64,000 nucleotides of DNA. It comes from Rhizomys pruinosus (Eukaryota; Chordata; Mammalia; Rodentia; Spalacidae). The stretch covers positions 995,067-1,059,066 of the forward strand of contig VZQC01008079.1 in assembly GCA_009823505.1 (NCBI GenBank). The letters are read 5' to 3'. The notes under the pieces were generated by a model, which was not told the origin of the DNA, ran no database searches, and saw nothing but the letters and a program-made list of their open reading frames with translations. The translations under genes were made by a program, and so were the position numbers. Shown here piece after piece: positions 45,415-56,539 of the stretch (positions are counted from its first letter, which is position 1; each line of letters starts with the position of its first letter).

Positions 45415-45827
45415 AAAAATCATGTAGTCGTCCACACACTGGGCCACACAATCATAGAGATGCTACCCAGACTAAAGGCAATGCCAAGAATTTCCCCATT
45501 TCTTCCTATGATCAGTTCCTTTGCCTGAACCCTGGGTTCTGCCATCCCACTTTGTCAGCATCTGCATTATCCTTCCAGAATGTCATCTGAAAATCTCTCC
45601 TTTGCTGAAGGCTTTTATTCCCCTCAGTTCCTTCTCTGTGTCTCCACTTTTCCTATTGACACTGCTCTAGGAATTGTCTTCACTATTCTGTTCATTTCCT
45701 AAAATCACACTGCCTCCCTCAAACTCACAGTGCTGGCTTTTACCATCTTCACCCAGGAGCCAGACTCTTGTTAGTATCGAGAGGGACTAAGAAGCCCCTA
45801 AATAAAATCAGCATTTTCCCACCATTT

Positions 45828-45905
45828 CATTCTTTCATTCACTAGTTCAACAAACATTTATTGAACAACTCCTATATACCCAGGTTCCTTATCAAGTACT
45901 AAATT
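45828..45905 (-). mobile_element. L2-like remnant
   Basis: TTCATTCACTAGTTCAACAA and ACATTTATTGAACAACTCCT match the usual reverse-strand L2 3' phrase (ttcattcaacaaatatttattgagcacctac). Confidence 0.6.
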
Positions 45906-46220
45906 GTCTTACCAATTAGCCATTTAAAAATCAGTGTTGTCTTGGTTTTCATGCTTCTGTGGAGGAAACTTTCCATCTTGCCTATCAATAGTCTCATTAG
46001 AAAGTCTCACATAACACGTTTTTTTCAACTGTAGCTGTGGTAAAATATATAAAATTAAATGGAACATATAATTTCTCCCTAGGAATCAATCTATTTGCTC
46101 CATTTTAATAGATTTCTTTCTTTTAAACCTGACCACCAAGAACCTGAAATACATTACCCATTAGAACAACTATAAATGCTCTTAAATTTGGCCTATGAAA
46201 TCCTATAAAGAGTCTGAATT

Positions 46221-46234
46221 ACACACACACACAC

Positions 46235-46270
<36 letters not shown>
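46221..46270. repeat. (AC)n(TA)n microsatellite
   Basis: AC repeats pass into TATA and TACA repeats. Confidence 0.95.
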
Positions 46271-47654
46271 AAAGAGACATGCAGATATATACCTATGCCT
46301 AATGCTCTTTCTTACATGTTACATAAGAAGTCCACTTTAGAATGTACCATGCGTATACAATCGCATATTTTATGATACTTTTTTCACATAGTCTAGAACC
46401 AAATGCCCACTGACAAACATGTATCCAAAATAGACCAAGGGCTGTTTCCTGGTGGCCTTTACTCGGGCTCTCAAACCTGTATTATAATATTTCAGCCCTG
46501 GCTTTGGAAAAGCCATCAGGTTCCTAACTACTTTAGGGATCATAAAACACAGTTTGTACCTCAACAGAAAAAAATAATGTCTCCACGAAAGAGAAATGTA
46601 TGCACAGAACACAGGGGAGGAAAGGCCCCAGAAGCTTTGTTGGCATAAATCCCAAGCTCATGTTACCAGGAGTATTTACATTAAAAATATATCTCCAAGT
46701 TGACCAACGGCTCCAAGGTCAAGTTCAAATCCTGCCTGGGAGTTCTTTGGTTTTATTACCACTTGTCAATTCAAGCTTTGGCTATGATTTCTCTGCTTTT
46801 TGAGAAGGCAAAAAGGGCAGAGTAAGGCTGGAAACGTCAGTCCCCATAGGGTGCAATGGGGATGAGGGAATGCTGAGATCTCTGGCCAAGGGTCCGGCTG
46901 TAAGCTTGAAACCCAAGAACTCTCTCTTGCCATGTTAACCTTGCTATGCACAAAATAATGTCTACCATGAAGTGAGTGGACTGTGTCTTGTCTTGAGATT
47001 TTCTCCTGGAGATGCACTTACTGTGTCCATCCAAGTAAGAACCTCCTCCCCGACCTGGCACATCCAGGAGGCTTTGCCAGCTGTGGAAGCAAGTGAGAAA
47101 GACAAAACTGTAGGTCCAGCTCCGGTTTTCACTAGGTTCCTACTCAGTCTCAATTAATTTGTCCTCAGCCTATCATTCCAATCATTAATGGGGAGAGACA
47201 TATAAAATATAATCTGTTATTAATATTTTTCAAAACTATTTAACAAAAGTTAAGTAAACGATTTACTATTCATAAATAGACTTCTTCTCTCTCAGTAACA
47301 CCATTAATCAAAATGATTTTGTGTCAGACCATATGTTACAGGGAAAAGATGGAGGTCACACAGAACTGGGGTTAAGGAGACTGCTAGGAAGCCATGGCAC
47401 ATACAGGAAGTTCCAACTTTCATGCACAGATCTCCCCAGTTCTGAGCATCTTACTCCAACCCCCCTTTATATTTCACCTAGCCTCTCTCTCTGGCTTTGT
47501 GGTGGGTTGCTTTTCACTGAGATGGGCCATCCTTCATGATTTGAGAGTGATATCAGGCCACAGCTATCTTTTTATTTCATGCATTTTCTATGTCATAGAG
47601 CCCTATCCCACTACATCAATTCTGGTGCTAAATGCATCCAACAAAGCATTTTTT

Positions 47655-47799
47655 TGTCTTTTCAAGACAGGGTCTCCCTGTAGCCCCAGCTGTCCTGGAA
47701 TTTACTCTGTAGACCAGGATGGCCTTGAACTCAGAAAGATCTGCCTGCCTCTGCCTCCCAAGTGCTAGGATTAAAGGCGTGTGCCGCCACACCCAGCTT
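47655..47799 (-). mobile_element. B1 SINE with 13-bp TSD
   Basis: Inverted B1 from GTCTTTTCAAGACAGGGTCT to GCCGCCACACCCAGCTT. CAAAGCATTTTTT is perfect at 47642-47654 and 47800-47812. Confidence 0.95.
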
Positions 47800-47920
47800 C
47801 AAAGCATTTTTTAAAAGATCTGTTTTCTCTGTTCTTAATCACCATTTTGTCCTTCTAAAATATTCCTGTGTTACAAACATTTCATCATTTTTATATTCTA
47901 TTACATCCTTGGCTTTATTA

Positions 47921-48352
47921 ATGTGTGTGTGTGTGTGGTGTGCTTGTGTGGTGTGTAGTGGGTTTGGTTGCATGGTGTGTGAGGTGTGTAGTGTATGTAA
48001 GTAAGGCGTATGTGTGTGAGATGTGTGGTGTGTGATATGTGTGTAGTATGTGTGTATGTGAGGGTGTGGTATATATATGTTGTGTGTCATCTGTGTGGTA
48101 AGAGGGTGTGACATGTTTGTATGTGATATGTATGTAAGTAGTGTGTTTATGGGTGATGTGTGATGTGTGTGTGGTGTGTTTGGTGTATGTGTAACATGGG
48201 AGGATGGGGTGTGTGTGTGTGTATATGCGTGTGTGTATGTGTGTGTGTGTGTGTGTGTCCAGTGTGTGGTATATATATGTATGGTATATATGTGTGGTAT
48301 ATGGTCACAAGTGCATATGTGTTTGTATGTATATGGAGTTTATATGTGTTCT
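47921..48352. repeat. GT-rich low-complexity tract
   Basis: About 430 bases of GT, GTGTGGT and GTAT words on the plus strand, with a purer (TG)n core at 48210-48260. The frames running through it are repeat artefacts. Confidence 0.95.
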
Positions 48353-48634
48353 CTATTTTCCATTTATATCCTGCAACCTATGCAAACTCTCCTGTTATCA
48401 AAAATAATGTTTACAAAAGGCTTAGATACCATGAAACCATTTCTCAGGCACTCAAGTAAGTACAGGAGTGAAAGTCTGCAGCACCTAGTGCTGTTTCCCT
48501 ACTTTGTGCTTACGTTCCCAGCAGAGCTACTCAGACGGAGGGAGAATAACAGGTAGCTAGATTCCAGCCATCCCCAAACTGAAGAACAAAGGCCACATTG
48601 CACTGTCTTCTGTTCTCCCATAAAACTTCATGTG

Positions 48635-49210
48635 TCTGTATCATGGAGGCCAGCACAGGAAGACCAAGACAGGATGTGTTGCTTGCTGGACCTCATGTGG
48701 GTGACCATGGGAAGGAAAGACCCCATTATGGAGCACAAGGGTAGGATTGATGGTTGTTCGGGCTTTCAAAGGAGGAGCCTTCAAACACTTTCTTAAGGAA
48801 AACATGACATCTTTTAGCAAAAAAAAAAAAAAAAACCAACCCTCAGTTTAGGTTGATGTTGTTATGTATGTATGTGATTATTTATGTATGTATACATATA
48901 TTATATATCTATATTATATATAATATATATATATTGCAAGTTGAGAGAAGAAAACAACACCGCAACAAAGAACTGGAAAAACTTGGATGAAAACCGTGAA
49001 ATTCTCCCCACACAATAAAGCCTTGATTTGAAAAAAAAAAAAAAAACTCTAGAAAGACTCAGAAAAAGATGCAGGACATGTATGGCAGAGTGCAGGGACT
49101 CAGGTAGGGTGGGGGACATGGAATGGAAAAGGGAAATGACTCTAAATTGGGACAAATAATGCATGATGTACGAAAATGTTTAATAACAATAAAATATATT
49201 AAAATTTTAA
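48635..49210 (+). mobile_element. Module B plus L1 tail, one unit with 13-bp TSD
   Basis: 48635-48820 is the module B 3' part (TGTATCATGGAGGCCAGCAC, GACCATGGGAAGGAAAGACC, AAAGGAGGAGCCTTCAAACA). An A-run and an AT-rich simple repeat (48860-48935) follow, then the L1 tail (AAAGATGCAGGACATGTATG, GGCAGAGTGCAGGGACTCAG, AACAATAAAATATA). AAAACTTCATGTG is perfect at 48622-48634 and 49211-49223, so both parts arrived together. Confidence 0.88.
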
Positions 49211-49223
49211 AAAACTTCATGTG

Positions 49224-50044
49224 GATTTTCTGTTTTACTTCCTAATATTTTACATCAGTTTTTAAAGGGAAATGGTACAGTTTCTGATCAAATTATATTT
49301 CTAGTTATTTTAATGGCTTTGCCTTTGTAGCTATTTTCTCCATTTGTCCAGGTCCTGGACAGCTATCCACTAAATATTAATGCTCCCCCTCTGTAATAGA
49401 AAAATGTTACATTACACAATGTGTATAGGTAACAAAACATTATGTCACTCTCCTGATAATATGTACAAATGATAGGGTTTTATGTATCTCTTTAACAATA
49501 AAATGGATTAAAAATGCTCACACATAAATTGATGGAAGGTAACTATGCATCCAGGAAGCAAGTTCTCCACGTTCCCTACATCCAGGTGGGGTAACAAGAT
49601 TAATTATATTGGAGACTGACCTATGTCATTTATAGTTTGATTGGTAAGTCTCCAATTCAGTTTCTCTTCTTTCTGCATTACAGCTCAGGCCCTGGATGTC
49701 AATGCCCAAGGCAAGCTGGGCAACCGTTTGGTAAGGAAGGCTCACCTCCATCCATGGCGTCCTCACATAGCAAAGGCCCTGTCTTCATCGTTGCTGGCAA
49801 TCAGTCTTCACAGCAGCAAGACACACACGTTTCCTGTGCTACAACATTAAGAGCCCATAGTTTATATATATTTTTTACATTTTTAATTGAATTTTATGGC
49901 ATTTTGAGCCTCTATTTCCACCTATTCTTGCACCCTGCCCAATTTAATATACTCTACTACATAAACACACACACACACACACACACACGTGTGTGTGTGT
50001 AATATATTAACATGTAAAGAGCTATATACTTTATTATACTTTAT
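49224..50044. other. Unassigned sequence with an AC/GT palindrome
   Basis: No gene seen. The AC/GT inverted repeat is listed separately. Confidence 0.35.
49964..50000. repeat. (AC)n(GT)n with 24-bp perfect palindrome
   Basis: AC repeats meet GT repeats at 49988/49989, making six AC against six GT units: a perfect inverted repeat of alternating purine/pyrimidine that could form a cruciform or Z-DNA. Confidence 0.92.
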
Positions 50045-50205
50045 TGCATTTCATAATTTATTTGCAGGAGGGGGAAGCTAAGCATATGACATGTGACATG
50101 TGGAGGTCTGAGGACACTTTTCAGAAGTTTATTTTCTCATTTCCCCATCTAGGTCCCCCGGGATTGAACTCGGGTCCTCCGACTTGACAGCAAGCATGTT
50201 TATAT

Positions 50206-50248
<43 letters not shown>

Positions 50249-50505
50249 TATGAATGTACTGTCTTCATGTAGGTCTGTGCACCTGTGTCGTGCAATGGCG
50301 CAGAGGTCAGAAGAGGGTGTTGGATTCCCCTGGAACTGGAGTTCTCCTGGAATTGGAGTTACAGACGGTTCTCAGCTGCCATGTGGGTGCTGGAGATCGA
50401 ACCCAGGTCCTCTGCAAGAGCAGTCGGTGCTCTTAACTGCTAGGCCATCTTTCCAGCCTGACAGCAAGCACCTTTTACCTGCAGAGCATCTTGCTGGCCC
50501 AGCCA
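50045..50505 (-). mobile_element. Old B3/B4-type SINE split by a younger B2
   Basis: Left part, ATGTGGAGGTCTGAGGACAC to GAACTCGGGTCCTCCGACTT; right part, CACCTTTTACCTGCAGAGCA with TCTTGCTGGCCC. Together they make one inverted tRNA-derived SINE interrupted at 50197-50458. Confidence 0.75.
50197..50458 (-). mobile_element. B2/B3-type SINE with 12-bp TSD and (TTTA)n tail
   Basis: Inverted SINE: TTTA repeats as tail, GAATGTACTGTCTTCATGTA, CTGGAACTGGAGTTCTCCTG and CGAACCCAGGTCCTCTGCAA, ending GGCCATCTTTCCAGCC. TGACAGCAAGCA is perfect at 50185-50196 and 50459-50470, inside an older SINE. Confidence 0.94.
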
Positions 50506-50783
50506 TAGTTTGTCTGTTGACTAGACTATTGCTTTATTTATCATACCTTGTCCCAGGTCTCAGCCTCTCTCCTAACTCTTCACCAAAAAGTAAACATTAT
50601 GACCTACATTAATTCTATATGGTTTCTATGGCACAATTCCACAGGTGGAGTGTTTTAAATCATTCAGTTCCAAGGACCAGAAGTTTACCTTCCTTCTTAC
50701 CTGGGGTAGTCAAGGTGTCAGCTGGGATGAGCAGCACCTGGAGACCCAGAGAATCTAGTCCCTTCTTCATTCGCCATTATCAG

Positions 50784-50787
50784 CAAA

Positions 50788-50838
<51 letters not shown>

Positions 50839-50840
50839 AA
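50784..50840. repeat. (AAAT)14 microsatellite
   Basis: Uninterrupted AAAT units, possibly a decayed SINE tail, though no SINE body is adjacent. Confidence 0.96.
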
Positions 50841-52239
50841 TGGTCCTTACCTCTCCCAGCTTCTGACAGCTTCTGGCCTTCCTCAGTTGTTGGCTGCAAC
50901 ACTCAAATTTTTGCATCCATCTTTACCCCGGATTCAATGTTTAGCAAATATCCTCTCCCTTTCTCCTATAAAGTTACCTATGATCAAATTTAGGATCTAC
51001 TTAAATAATAAGATATTCTCACCAAGTCTAGACCTTTAACTTAGCCACACACAAAAAGATACTGCTGATAAAGTAGCATTCCAAGTCTCAATAATTAAAA
51101 ACTGATATCTTTAGGTGCCCTCTATACATTCACCCTACTCAACTCACCAGATAGCCTAAAAGGAACTCTAGAGCCAACGCTGATGACGCAGGCAGGAGGT
51201 TCCCAAGCCTGGGAGGATGGAGAGGGTAAGTTGAAAAATAATAAAACATTTTACTAACGTCTTTAGTGAGGATGAGAATCATGTATTCTACAAACGTCAA
51301 CACACATACACACAGTAGGAAGAGAGTCTCAGGAGCTTGCGGAGGCGGCCCTGGGGACAGCCTGGCCTGCAAATCACAGCCTTGAAAAGTGCTTTCAGCA
51401 GGGGCAGCTGCAGGCTCAGCTCCATTTCTTTTTATCTCCTTCAGCAGCAGAGATGACTCAGAGTGTTCTAGGAAGGAGATAGCATGTTCTTTACTAAGAT
51501 GCACCACTGGGGAAGATGCAGGCACAAGTCCCTGTCCACCTGGTATTTACGCTCCAGCCAGGACAGATAGGAACTGACATGACAACAAATCCTGTCAATA
51601 AATACCTCAGTTTCCAGATTCTTAGCATCTCTTTCTCTTACCTGCTGAACTCCACAAAAATGAAACACAAAATCCAGCCGTTCACATCTGTTTTGCAGTG
51701 ACCTTGTAAATAAAGAAGAGAAACTTCTCCTACAAGGGTGTCTAATTCTTTTTACTCAGCAACAGTCTTTAAAGCACACAGTAGGTTACTATGTAGTTTC
51801 TGGTTGATTTTTCAGTCTAGAAATACCTTTCCTATGATAAAAAATATTCATTGTGCTGGACAGCTCATATTTCAGTCCTGATCACTTTCCTCTTTACCTC
51901 TTTTCATCATTACACTCCCCTTTCCTCTTTCAGCCCCCATTTCTTCCATTTAAGCTCACACTGGACTGTACAGATAACCAAGAGACAGGCAGACACCACA
52001 GCCGCTCCCGTCTGGCCCTGCCTTCAGTGCAGCCTGATGAAAAGATGTGGCTGCAGACAAGTGTTTAACCCTCGTCACCTCTCCCCCTTGGCCTACGCCT
52101 GGTCTGAGCAGCAGTGCAGGGAAGCTCAAGTGAGAGAAGAGATTAAATCAGGTGGTTGAAAGCTAATACCATCTTCCAGTCTCCCAGCAACTGTCACAGT
52201 GAACCCAGGAATTTAAACTGTAATATTAGCCCCCAGGAG

Positions 52240-52243
<4 letters not shown>
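50841..52243. other. Unique sequence, no gene seen
   Basis: No recognised repeat or exon. Confidence 0.35.

Positions 52244-52296
<53 letters not shown>
52244..52296. repeat. (TG)n microsatellite
   Basis: About 26 TG units with one TA interruption; followed to 52370 by a purine-rich GA/CAGA tract. Confidence 0.96.
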
Positions 52297-52370
52297 CAGA
52301 GACAGAGAGACAGAGAGAAACACAAAGAGAGAAAGAAACAGAGACTGAGAACAGACAGAGTGAGGAAGAC

Positions 52371-53321
52371 AAAAGAAGCCTGAGCCTTCCTGGGTTCAAG
52401 GCTGAGTGGGTGCTTATGCAGGAGTGGGAGGGCAGTCTGGCCTTCACTGCAGTGCATCTGGGAGAGAAGTCTAGGTGGGGCTCACGTAGACATCCATGTG
52501 GGAGCAATCGGAATCCTGTCTGCCAGGCCCCCATGGCTCTAGGGGACATTTAAAAACTAAAAACAAGTGCATAGAAAGCTATGCTTTGTTTTCCTTCTTC
52601 CCCTGCTGAGAAATTCTGCCCATTGTGTTTCAGTGGGAGGCTTTTGTGGCTAATTTTGAAAAATGAAGTGAACAGGTAAACTGTAGCTAATGGCCTCAAC
52701 CCCAGGGCAGACATCTGGGGCAATGTTGACTTTGTTGCCAGAGAACCAGCTGGCCTTTGCTCTGCTCCCCACCTCCAGCCTCACTCCCCGCTGGCCTCCA
52801 GGGGGGCCGCAGCTTCTAATGAACCAACTGCAAAGGCCTGCCGCTGTGGCTGCTGCCCAGGCTCTTGCTGAAGCTCTATAAATGTTTGTTTTATGAATGA
52901 GTCTGTACTTTGCACACCTTGATGATGGTCCTCCTTCGTTCTCAGAGGCAAAAACTCCCCACTGACCCCTATCCACTTGCCAGGAAAAAAATGAGGCATC
53001 CCCATTATGTAGAAGTAGGTTCAGGAAGAGGGGGACTGGATGTAGATTGGGACAGGAGACTTCTTAATGAGCTTCTCCCAAAGATTAAGATGATAAGTGT
53101 CACCCTCTGTGTGGCAGATGCTGCTTCGGGTAAGTGTTGATCCTTACGACAATCATGGAGTACAATTTTTTAAAAAACTGGATTGGATCTGTGTATGCTC
53201 TATGCATGTATGGAACCTGAATCCTGTGGACAATTGACATATGTTAATTAAGTTTTCAAAAAGGAAAAGAAAAGTGGAGTCTACTACCTGTAACACCCTA
53301 AGTTTACAAAATCAACTGGTG
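52371..53321. other. Unique sequence, partly GC-rich
   Basis: The segment 52690-52885 is GC-rich compared with its surroundings and is followed by CTATAAATG. No known exon; a small open frame of 63 codons here has no recognisable domain. Confidence 0.35.
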
Positions 53322-53462
53322 CTGCTGGGCATGGTCACACACTCCTTTCACCCAATCTCAGCACTCTGGGGAAAGAGACAGGCTGCCAGCTTGATCTCCT
53401 TAGTGAGTTCCAGGCCAGTTAGAGCTATGGGGAGACCCTGTCTCAAAAGAACAGCAAGAAAA
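53322..53462 (+). mobile_element. B1 SINE, diverged
   Basis: GCTGCTGGGCATGGTCACAC, CCCAATCTCAGCACTCTGGG, GTGAGTTCCAGGCCAG and GGGGAGACCCTGTCTCAAAA. Several indels mark an older copy. Confidence 0.85.
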
Positions 53463-54704
53463 ATTATGTAGTGCTGAAGTTACGTGAAAGCATAGGCCCA
53501 ATGTTTATTCCAATATTTAAGAGCACAATTCAGAAGCCTGAACCTATATGTGTCTGGAAAGGGATTTCATTCGTCATGAGTGTATCTTATTCCTTATATG
53601 TTATGTAGTTAGGAGAATTATCTGCCTCTTGGATCATTAGGATGAGTATTGAGATGATGGAGATAGAAGGTATTTTTTTAAAGTGTCCCGATAAAATAAG
53701 TGATCAAAATATATTTACTGTTGATAATTCCAGATTAGTGATCTTTCTACAGACCTGCAAATTGTCTCTAGGGAATACAGAGAAATACTGGGTTTCCAAA
53801 ATATGGGATAGTAAAGTATATGTGGGTGTCCAAACTGTGGTTGGTCCAGCTTAGACTACCCCCAATGAGTAGGACATGGTGGGCATCTGCATTCAGAATC
53901 AGATAACATGCTAATAATCAGCTCTTTATCAGCACCAAACATACATATTTAAGGAAGGTGGTTAGGGAGGACTTGCCACATCTGGACTGAAGAATGAAGT
54001 TCCCACTTGTCCTGGTCATGAGCACTGATCCATCTTTGCACCAGAAGGTCTCCTTCCAGGGACCAGCAGGAGTCAGCTCCATCAACAACTATAACCTATA
54101 CAAGAATCCCAGAGCAGAATTCATTGTGTGTTTTCCTGGTCTTTGGTCTTAATCTGGTGTCATTAACAGAAGCCATGTGAAATAAGGAAGATTCCTTCAA
54201 CATGCTAAGTAGTCGAATCTTTGGACCGTTTATTTGTTCAACAGTTTTACTCAGTGTTTACCATGTACCAACCATGGTTTTAAATGCTAACAGAGAAAAA
54301 AAACATATACAGTGAGTCACAGAAGTAAATTTACTACAAGCAAAGTTTCCAGACTCTATATATACTTCATTGTTGATAGGAATTTGGATGCATATACAAA
54401 GTTAGAAAGCAAATCCAAATAAAACATACTAAAAGCAAAATCAGAGAGCATTGTGTTGATGTGTAAGATACTTTCAATTTGTTTTTATCCACATACAGAA
54501 GTCTTGTATCTGTATTTCCTCTCCTTGGCTTCTAAAGTCCCCCTTCCCAAATTGAATTCCCCCTGATTTTGAATTTGAGCTTACAGAAGCAGAGAAAACA
54601 TTCACTTATGTGAACCAGTGACTGTCCAAGGAGACTCCAAGTCATGTCAGTATAAGCTGTAAGGGAGGCAATATTGACCTTACAATGCTGACTTGGTCTG
54701 GACA
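53463..54704. other. Mostly unique sequence with an L2-like piece
   Basis: An L2-like remnant lies at 54225-54295 (TTTGTTCAACAGTTTTACTC, AGTGTTTACCATGTACCAAC). Nothing else recognised. Confidence 0.4.
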
Positions 54705-54842
54705 AAGGTCTGTGATGGCATGTGCCTTTAATCCCAGCACTCAGGAAGTAGAGGTAAGAGGATCTCTGTGAGTTCAAGGCCAGCCTGGTCGACAGAGCGA
54801 GCTCCAGGACAGCTGGGACTAAAGGGAGACCCTGCCTCAAAA
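54705..54842 (+). mobile_element. B1 SINE
   Basis: GTCTGTGATGGCATGTGCCT, CCCAGCACTCAGGAAGTAGA, GTTCAAGGCCAGCCTGGTCG and GGGAGACCCTGCCTCAAAAA. Confidence 0.9.
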
Positions 54843-54943
54843 ATGCAAAAAAAGGAAAAAACTAAACTCTGAGAGACCATAAAATAAGCTGTGCTAGGCT
54901 ATAGCCATGAAGCATTTTGTGTCACTTCCTGGGGAGACATAAG

Positions 54944-54947
<4 letters not shown>

Positions 54948-55004
<57 letters not shown>
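54948..55004. repeat. (CT)n microsatellite
   Basis: About 28 CT units at the 3' tail side of the composite SINE; read on the minus strand it is a GA repeat extending the tail. Confidence 0.95.
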
Positions 55005-55011
<7 letters not shown>

Positions 55012-55256
55012 TGGTCTTTTTGAGACAGGGTCTCCCTTTAGTCCCAGCTGGCCTGGAGCTCCCTCTGTAGAACAAGCTGGCCTTGAACTCACAGAGATCT
55101 GCCTGCCTGTGCTTACCAAGTGCTGGGATTAAAGGCATGCACCACCACGCCCAGCCTAAAACCATTCTTAACCCCCATGTGGGTCCTGGGATTCAAACCC
55201 AGGTCCTCTGTAAGAGTAGTCAGTGCTCTCAACCACTGAGCCATCTCTCCAGCCCC
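54951..55256 (-). mobile_element. Composite SINE: B2 head fused to B1, with CT tail and TSD
   Basis: On the minus strand the B2 head (55256-55157, GGGGCTGGAGAGATGG to TTAAGAATGGTTTTA) passes into a full B1 (55156-55010, GGCTGGGCGTGGTGGTGCAT to GAGACCCTGTCTCAAAAAGA). A (CT)n run lies at the tail end. AAGCAAATCTCT and AAGCAAACATCTCT flank it (from 54941 and 55257). The B2 3' half is absent. Confidence 0.85.
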
Positions 55257-55840
55257 AAGCAAACATCTCTTTACTCCAGATGGGCATGGACTACAGACCA
55301 AAGATGTAATTCTCTAATATCTCATCAAGAATCAGTGAGTGAGTTTACCCTGGTTACTTATAGGAGTTTAGGTGAGGGGTTATCACACAGGTGTGTAAGT
55401 GAATCTGAAGGCAACTGCATCACCAAAAAGGCCACCCTAACAAGGTAATGGCTCACAGATGCTGTGTCTCTGGAGATCTGTGCATGACTTTCAGGCAGCT
55501 GGAGCAGTTGGAGAGTCTCTGCCCATATCAGTTGTTGCCGCTTTTATAACCTTACAGAGACAACCTTGTGAACCTAAGTTTCAGCAGCTTCCAGAGGCTT
55601 AGGAGTTTTGTTTATTCCCTGAGTCTGTGAGCCTTCCTCATCCCTGCAGGAGGGAATCCTGCACTCTGAGTAAATCGCTACACACACAAGATGGAGGATG
55701 AGGTTCTTGTGTAAACCTTTCCCCTCTCTAGTCTCCACATTGACATTCCTGTGTAGTCAATGGACTTTGGGATCTCCAATCCACACAGATAAATCCCAGG
55801 CTGAGGTCTCTCCTAATTTACTTTCCAGGTTTCCCTTTGT

Positions 55841-55875
<35 letters not shown>

Positions 55876-56091
55876 CTTATTTATTATTTTTTATGTGTAT
55901 GAGTGTACTGTCTGCATGTAGGTTGGTGCACCCGTGCCATGCAATGCTGCGGAAGTCAGAAGAGGGCATCGGATTCCCCTGGAACTGGAGTTAAAGACAG
56001 TTCTTAGCCACCATGTGGGTGCTGGGAATCGAATCCTGGTCCTCTGCAAGAGCAGTCGGGGCTCTTAACCGCTGAGCCATCTCTCAGCCCC
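55841..56091 (-). mobile_element. B2/B3-type SINE with 16-bp TSD
   Basis: Inverted: TTTA repeats, GAGTGTACTGTCTGCATGTA, GGATTCCCCTGGAACTGGAG, GAATCGAATCCTGGTCCTCT and GAGCCATCTCTCAGCCC. CCAGGTTTCCCTTTGT is perfect at 55825-55840 and 56092-56107. Confidence 0.96.
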
Positions 56092-56107
56092 CCAGGTTTC
56101 CCTTTGT

Positions 56108-56539
56108 ACATTGTGGTTAAGCGCCCTTCAGTGTCCTATCAGCAGCCCTAATGTGACTCAAAGCCAAAAGCTCATCTTTCTCTGCAACTCAAATTGTCCT
56201 CCTTCCCCAGTGTTCACTGCTTGCGTGTGAAGCTATCACTCTCGGTTTCTGGGGATCCAAGACTCAAAAGTCTCAAAATCTATCTCCTTTCATTTGCATA
56301 ACCGGAAATCATTTATTATTTCTCATGAACTTTCCTCTTTTGATTTTTTTCTTTTGTTATGTTATGCATATGTATGTGAGGGTACATGTGTGTGTGCGAG
56401 TGTACACATGTGTGTGTGTGTGTGTGCGAGTGTACACATGTGTGTGTGTGTGTGTGTGTGCGAGTGTACACATGCGCGCGTGGGACAGAGGATGATCTGA
56501 TGATCTTGGGTATTGTTCCTCCTAGGAAACCTTCTACCT
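56108..56539. other. Unassigned sequence with a TG minisatellite
   Basis: No gene seen. The minisatellite is listed separately. Confidence 0.35.
56384..56482. repeat. TG-based minisatellite, 30-34 bp unit, three copies
   Basis: Three units of (TG)n followed by CGAGTGTACACA, with CGAG at 56397, 56427 and 56461 and lengthening TG runs. It ends in CATGCGCGCGTG. Mostly alternating purine/pyrimidine. Confidence 0.93.

Larger units (their letters stand above)
45424..47641. other. Mostly unique sequence
   Basis: Contains an L2-like remnant and a microsatellite (listed). No gene recognised. Confidence 0.35.

Noticed and set aside
47839..48556. Open frames rich in Cys/Val or His/Thr
   Set aside because: They read through GT/AC low-complexity sequence, not a protein.
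54917..55165. Ser/Leu and Arg/Glu repeat proteins
   Set aside because: They arise from the CT/GA microsatellite fused to B1 sequence.
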